64,000 nt of DNA from Sutcliffiella horikoshii DSM 8719 (GTDB taxonomy: Bacteria; Bacillota; Bacilli; Bacillales; Bacillaceae_I). Below the pieces are notes generated by a model. That model did not search any database. It worked only from the letters and a program-made list of their open reading frames with translations, and had not been told where the DNA came from. Below, in pieces: positions 60,691 to 64,000 of the stretch (the first letter of the stretch is position 1; each line of letters starts with the position of its first letter). The stretch lies in assembly GCA_001648575.1 (NCBI GenBank), contig LQXN01000061.1, positions 124,001 through 188,000 of the forward strand. The letters run 5' to 3'. The translations under genes and the position numbers were made by a program.

Positions 60691-61161
60691 ATGATTGGAC
60701 TACTTCTGGCTATTTTTTTATTTAACATTATTGCTTGGAAAGTTAATAAAAAGTTAACTCGGAACCAAATGGTGCACATATGGTTGTTTACTATTGCCTT
60801 TCAGCAAACACATGATTTAATTGTGGAATTTAAGCTGGGAGGATATTGGTATTTTGATCAGGGTATTAATTGGGCTGGGCTCTTGGCTCATACAATATTA
60901 GTTCCTCCAGTGAATATCTTGTTTCTGAATTTCTTTCCCTTTAAAGAAAACTTCACCAGAAAATTTCTTTATTTCAGTGTGTGGCTTGTCTTCATTACTA
61001 TTTATGAGGTCATTGCTGCTCTGCCTGAACCATGGGGTTATTTTAAGTATGGCTGGTGGAAGTTGCAGTACTCCGTGGTTGAGGATGTAATATTGCTTTT
61101 TATTCTATTAGGTTTTTACAAGTACATTGTAAGTCTTGAGAAATCCCTTTTGAAAAGATAA
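60691..61161 (+). CDS. CBO0543-like membrane protein
   Basis: A 156-residue protein with four to five helices (about 1-16, 24-40, 58-80, 92-110, 125-145) and the aromatic YGYF/PEPWGYFKYGWWKLQYS pattern that I associate with the CBO0543 family. Function unknown. No clear ribosome site precedes the ATG (AAAAGGACC lies about eight bases off). The family call is from pattern recall. Confidence 0.65.
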   Translation: MIGLLLAIFLFNIIAWKVNKKLTRNQMVHIWLFTIAFQQTHDLIVEFKLGGYWYFDQGINWAGLLAHTILVPPVNILFLNFFPFKENFTRKFLYFSVWLVFITIYEVIAALPEPWGYFKYGWWKLQYSVVEDVILLFILLGFYKYIVSLEKSLLKR

Positions 61162-61302
61162 GGTCATTGAAAAAGAAAAACAATTTCATCCCCTTCTTAT
61201 ACCGCTATTCTTCGCTTTTTTGGGGAAGAAGGAACTTAGGATGGCAGCAGGATAGCAAAGACGATTACGGGTCGCCCACCACCAACGGCCTTACTTCCTG
61301 CA

Positions 61303-62748
61303 CTATCTAAACCACCTAATATACTTCTCCATCAACTTTGGTAAAAAACCTTCGAATAACTTTTTCCTCCAATAAGCATCTGCGGTTCGTTGAACGGCTG
61401 AACTATGACTTGGATATGGATGAATGACATTAGAAATGCTTCCAAGCTTCTTCTTAAACTGTTTAGAAAACACTGCCTCTTGCATCCAGTCCCCAGCATT
61501 GTTTCCGATTGCATGAGCCCCAATGATATTGCCTTTTTTATCCGTTATGATCTTAACAAATCCGGTTGTCTGATCATCTGTCACAAAACGATCGACTTCT
61601 GATAAATCCGACTTATAAACATCATGATCCATTTTTTGCTCTTTTGCTTCTTCTTCTGTTAAACCAAGATGAAAAACTTCTGGTGAAGTATAGGTGACCC
61701 ATGGCACATTGGAATAGTCTATCTTTCTTCTTAAGCCAAGCAGGGCATTTTGGACGACATGTTTGCCCTCCATCCCGGCGACATGAGTAAAAGGTAATGT
61801 TCCATTTACATCACCTATGGCATATATGTGAGGAATATTAGTTTGCAGACGTTCATTCACTGTTATATTACCTCTATCATCGGTTTGTATATCTGCCTTA
61901 TTTAATTGAAGCTTGTCTGAATTAGGGGTTCTTCCTGTTGCAACGAGTATTTCATCCACTCTCACAGATATTGACTGTTCATCGTTAGGTGTTTTTGCTT
62001 CCAGTGTTATATGGACAACTTTCTCGTTTTGTCCTGCCTCAATGGTTTCGACAGTCGCATTATAGAGTATATCCAGCTCTTTAGATAATACCTCTTGCAT
62101 GAGCCGCTTTACTTCCCCATCCTCTTTGGCTAATATAGCTTCAGATCTCTCGACAACTGTCACTTCACTCCCTAATCTCGCCATCGCCTGTGCCATTTCG
62201 ATCCCGACCGTGCCTCCGCCTATCACTAATAGCCTTTTGGGTAATTTGGATAAAGAAAAGATGGTTTCATTTGTGATAAAACCATTCTCCTTCAAACCAG
62301 GAACTTGTGGTATAAAAGGCTTGGACCCGGTAGAAATGACGATTCTCTTACCATATATGATTTCGCTATCATTGATAATTACTTCGTTCTTGGAGTGAAA
62401 CGCCCCCGTTCCAATATAAACATCCACCCCAAGTTGACGAAAGCGATCCACACTATCATGTACTTGAATATGGTCAATGGCTTCCTTGACTTTTTTCATG
62501 ACGGATTCCATTCGGATATTATCTGCTGAAATCTGGACCCCAAACATTTCAAGGGAACGTGCGCTTTTTATTCGGTTTGCAATCTCAATTAAAGCTTTAG
62601 AGGGGACACAACCGTAATGCAGACAGTCACCACCAGGCTGTTCCTCTTTTTCGATTAACGCGACCTTTCCTCCTAAAGAAGCGGCACCGGCGGCAACTGT
62701 TAATCCCCCCGAGCCTCCCCCGATGACAATGAGATCATACTTTTTCAT
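61303..62748 (-). CDS. Flavin disulfide reductase, mercuric-reductase/dihydrolipoyl-dehydrogenase-like
   Basis: A 481-residue NAD(P)H- and FAD-dependent oxidoreductase. FAD motif VIGGGSGGLTVAAGAASLG near residue 10, redox pair GGDCLHYGCVPSK (Cys about 41 and 46), NAD(P) motif VIGGGTVGIEMAQAMARLG near 180, second FAD motif YAIGDVNG near 310. The C-terminal dimer interface differs from the classic HPT...E: it reads HPYPSHSSAVQ, so the usual catalytic His-Glu pair is altered and the enzyme may not reduce lipoamide or glutathione. The ATG ending at 62748 follows AGAGGTGA. It is 14 bp downstream of the TVP38-type gene, an association seen often for such reductases. Confidence 0.88.
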   Translation of the reverse strand: MKKYDLIVIGGGSGGLTVAAGAASLGGKVALIEKEEQPGGDCLHYGCVPSKALIEIANRIKSARSLEMFGVQISADNIRMESVMKKVKEAIDHIQVHDSVDRFRQLGVDVYIGTGAFHSKNEVIINDSEIIYGKRIVISTGSKPFIPQVPGLKENGFITNETIFSLSKLPKRLLVIGGGTVGIEMAQAMARLGSEVTVVERSEAILAKEDGEVKRLMQEVLSKELDILYNATVETIEAGQNEKVVHITLEAKTPNDEQSISVRVDEILVATGRTPNSDKLQLNKADIQTDDRGNITVNERLQTNIPHIYAIGDVNGTLPFTHVAGMEGKHVVQNALLGLRRKIDYSNVPWVTYTSPEVFHLGLTEEEAKEQKMDHDVYKSDLSEVDRFVTDDQTTGFVKIITDKKGNIIGAHAIGNNAGDWMQEAVFSKQFKKKLGSISNVIHPYPSHSSAVQRTADAYWRKKLFEGFLPKLMEKYIRWFR

Positions 62749-62762
62749 GTTAGTTTCACCTC

Positions 62763-63422
62763 TCATCCGTTGTTCTTCATAAAGCCGAATTTAGATTGGA
62801 TTTTTTTGCTGAAAATTAATGGAAGAATACTTATCAATACAAAGATAACAACTGCCAAGAGAATGACTGATTTATTATAGCCGATGAAACTAGAACCTAG
62901 GAAATTGAAGGCAAAGGTTCCAGGAATGATCCCTATAGCTGTAGCTGAAATAAAATGCGATAGCTTCAATTTAGATAGCCCCGCAAGGTAACTGACCAGA
63001 TCAAAATTGATAAATGGTATCAGGCGGAGGAGCAGCACGTAGAAAAATCCATTATCCTTCATCTGTGATTGAATCATTTGGATCCTCACATTCGAGGTCC
63101 GTGGTTTAATCACGGTTTTTCCAAATTTCTTTACAAGCAGAAAAGAGATGATTGCCCCAAATGTTGCTCCAATGATGGTGTATACAGTTCCCCATAACGC
63201 CCCAAAAGCCAGTCCTGCTGTAATAGAGAGGATAGAGGCAGGGAATAAGACCAATGGCCGAATCGTGTACAAAACAATGTAGATAATAGGTGCGAATACA
63301 CCAAAGGACAGGATCCATTCGCGTATTCCGTCTGGTTTGATATTCAGATAGTTATGATTGATGAATAATAAGGCACCTACTATGACAACAAGCAATAATG
63401 CTTTTGGCCAATTCTTTTTCAC
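62763..63422 (-). CDS. TVP38/TMEM64 (VTT-domain) membrane protein
   Basis: About 219 residues, five to six hydrophobic segments with the VTT (SNARE-associated Golgi protein type) core: RPLVLFPASILSITAGLAFGALWGTVYTIIGATFGAIISFLLVKKFG and LLRLIPFINFDLVSYLAGLSKLKLSHFISATAIGIIPGTFAFNFLG. Such proteins are thought to move lipids or ions across membranes. The start is GTG ending at 63422 behind AAGGG; the frame back to 63452 is not preceded by a ribosome site. TTG ending at 63425 is also possible. Cotranscribed with the reductase. Confidence 0.82.
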   Translation of the reverse strand: MKKNWPKALLLVVIVGALLFINHNYLNIKPDGIREWILSFGVFAPIIYIVLYTIRPLVLFPASILSITAGLAFGALWGTVYTIIGATFGAIISFLLVKKFGKTVIKPRTSNVRIQMIQSQMKDNGFFYVLLLRLIPFINFDLVSYLAGLSKLKLSHFISATAIGIIPGTFAFNFLGSSFIGYNKSVILLAVVIFVLISILPLIFSKKIQSKFGFMKNNG

Positions 63423-63503
63423 CAAGGACCCTTCCTCCCTGTATAGCTTCACCTTCCATTATTAACCCATGAGCCCAGAGCTTAGCAACAAATAAGGTGC
63501 TGG

Positions 63504-64000
63504 CTAATAAACTATTTCATCAGTTTCCTTTTTTCCGTGAGTTTCCATTATAGCACCGGCTTGCATCGATCCTATATTTCCAAATATGATCCCGCATAAT
63601 ATAAGCCCTACCCCAGTCCACTGGGACATACTGATATATTCTGATAATACGACTGCTGACAAAATTATTGCTACAGGGAGTTCTGAGGCTGTAAGGATTG
63701 TTCCAAGGCCAGGCCCAACATGCGGCATCCCGATGGAAAAGAGCAACGGGGGAAGAACCACACCAAATATTCCCAGGATCAAACCATAAGGCGCAACTCC
63801 TATCACGGTAGTGAAATCCGCTAAAAATACTGGAGGGAAAAATATAAAAGTCACCAACAAGGCACCAGTTGAAAGTAGTGCACTTTTTTGAACCGCAGGT
63901 ATATCATTTCCAATGATACCGCTCAAAAAGATAAAAATAGAAAAAGTAAAAGCGGAAAGCATCCCCCATAGAGCCCCTTGCCATGAGATGGAATCGAGAC
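63504..64000 (-). CDS. EamA/DMT-family transporter, partial (5' end outside window)
   Basis: The minus-strand frame stays open to the window edge, so the start lies beyond position 64000. The visible 164 or so residues hold five hydrophobic segments and the EamA-type ending FSIGMPHVGPGLGTILTASELPVAIILSAVVLSEYISMSQWTGVGLILCGIIFGNI. DMT transporters export amino acids or other metabolites; the substrate is unknown. An ATG at 63960-63962 could be mistaken for a start, but the codons before it (LDSISWQGALWG) continue the same fold. Confidence 0.82.
   Translation of the reverse strand, partial: LDSISWQGALWGMLSAFTFSIFIFLSGIIGNDIPAVQKSALLSTGALLVTFIFFPPVFLADFTTVIGVAPYGLILGIFGVVLPPLLFSIGMPHVGPGLGTILTASELPVAIILSAVVLSEYISMSQWTGVGLILCGIIFGNIGSMQAGAIMETHGKKETDEIVY

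Noticed and set aside
63504-63962. Start of the EamA gene at the ATG near 63962
   Set aside because: The frame remains open upstream with transporter-like residues, so the ATG is an internal methionine.

Overview
The window looks like chromosomal DNA of a low-GC, Gram-positive, endospore-forming member of the Bacillaceae. The grounds are strong AGGAGG-type ribosome sites, TTG and GTG starts, the spore genes pdaA and cwlJ, a B. subtilis-like yfkD/yfkAB/pdaA/yfjP/yfjO order at the left end, and SigA-like promoters. I see no rRNA, tRNA, CRISPR array, prophage or transposase gene.

Layout. 1-9 kb: a yfk/yfj housekeeping block (YfkD end, YfkAB radical SAM protein, SE1561-family protein, a GNAT/pentapeptide fusion, class I fumarase, PdaA, an AlkA-type glycosylase, an RNA m5U methyltransferase). 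9-11.7 kb: a PAP2 phosphatase, an unknown protein and a YehS-type DUF1456 protein. 11.7-25.2 kb: a xylose/xylo-oligosaccharide regulon (GH43 xylosidase, XylR, ABC binding protein and two permeases, YesL-like protein, XylA, XylB, GalM, sodium:solute symporter). It is tied together by XylR-like palindromes whose promoters show constant geometry. 25.3-27.2 kb: an orphan pair of Opp-type permeases. 27.6-37.2 kb: a monosaccharide ABC importer of the ChvE/GguAB (XylFGH) type followed by a membrane-tethered sugar-binding protein, a LytS/YesM-type histidine kinase, a YesN-type AraC response regulator and a second, XylF-like lipoprotein. This matches the described XylFII-LytS-YesN xylose-sensing arrangement. 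37.2-64 kb: mixed single genes and small operons (fatty acid desaturase, cupin/HD-GYP protein, DJ-1/PfpI protein, transglutaminase-like lipoprotein, aminotransferase, LysE exporter, XRE-TPR regulator divergent from an MFS pump with paired operators, CwlJ, several small membrane proteins, Nudix hydrolase, flavin disulfide reductase with a TVP38-type protein, and an EamA transporter cut by the window edge).

How the genes work together. Imported xylo-oligosaccharides would be cut by the cytoplasmic GH43 enzyme, mutarotated by GalM, isomerised by XylA and phosphorylated by XylB to enter the pentose phosphate pathway. XylR represses without xylose, and candidate cre sites suggest CcpA repression. 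The three-component sensor probably switches on the adjacent high-affinity importer.

The most unusual structure is a dispersed, non-coding, roughly 200-bp element with imperfect terminal inverted repeats (about 2.44-2.64, 17.85-18.06, 27.2-27.4 and 58.64-58.85 kb). Every copy sits at an intrinsic terminator. In two copies the whole terminator hairpin is duplicated on both sides, like a target-site duplication, and in one copy the two terminator arms are split around the element. A second oddity is an array of about ten degenerate 21-bp units between the importer's binding-protein gene and its ATPase gene.
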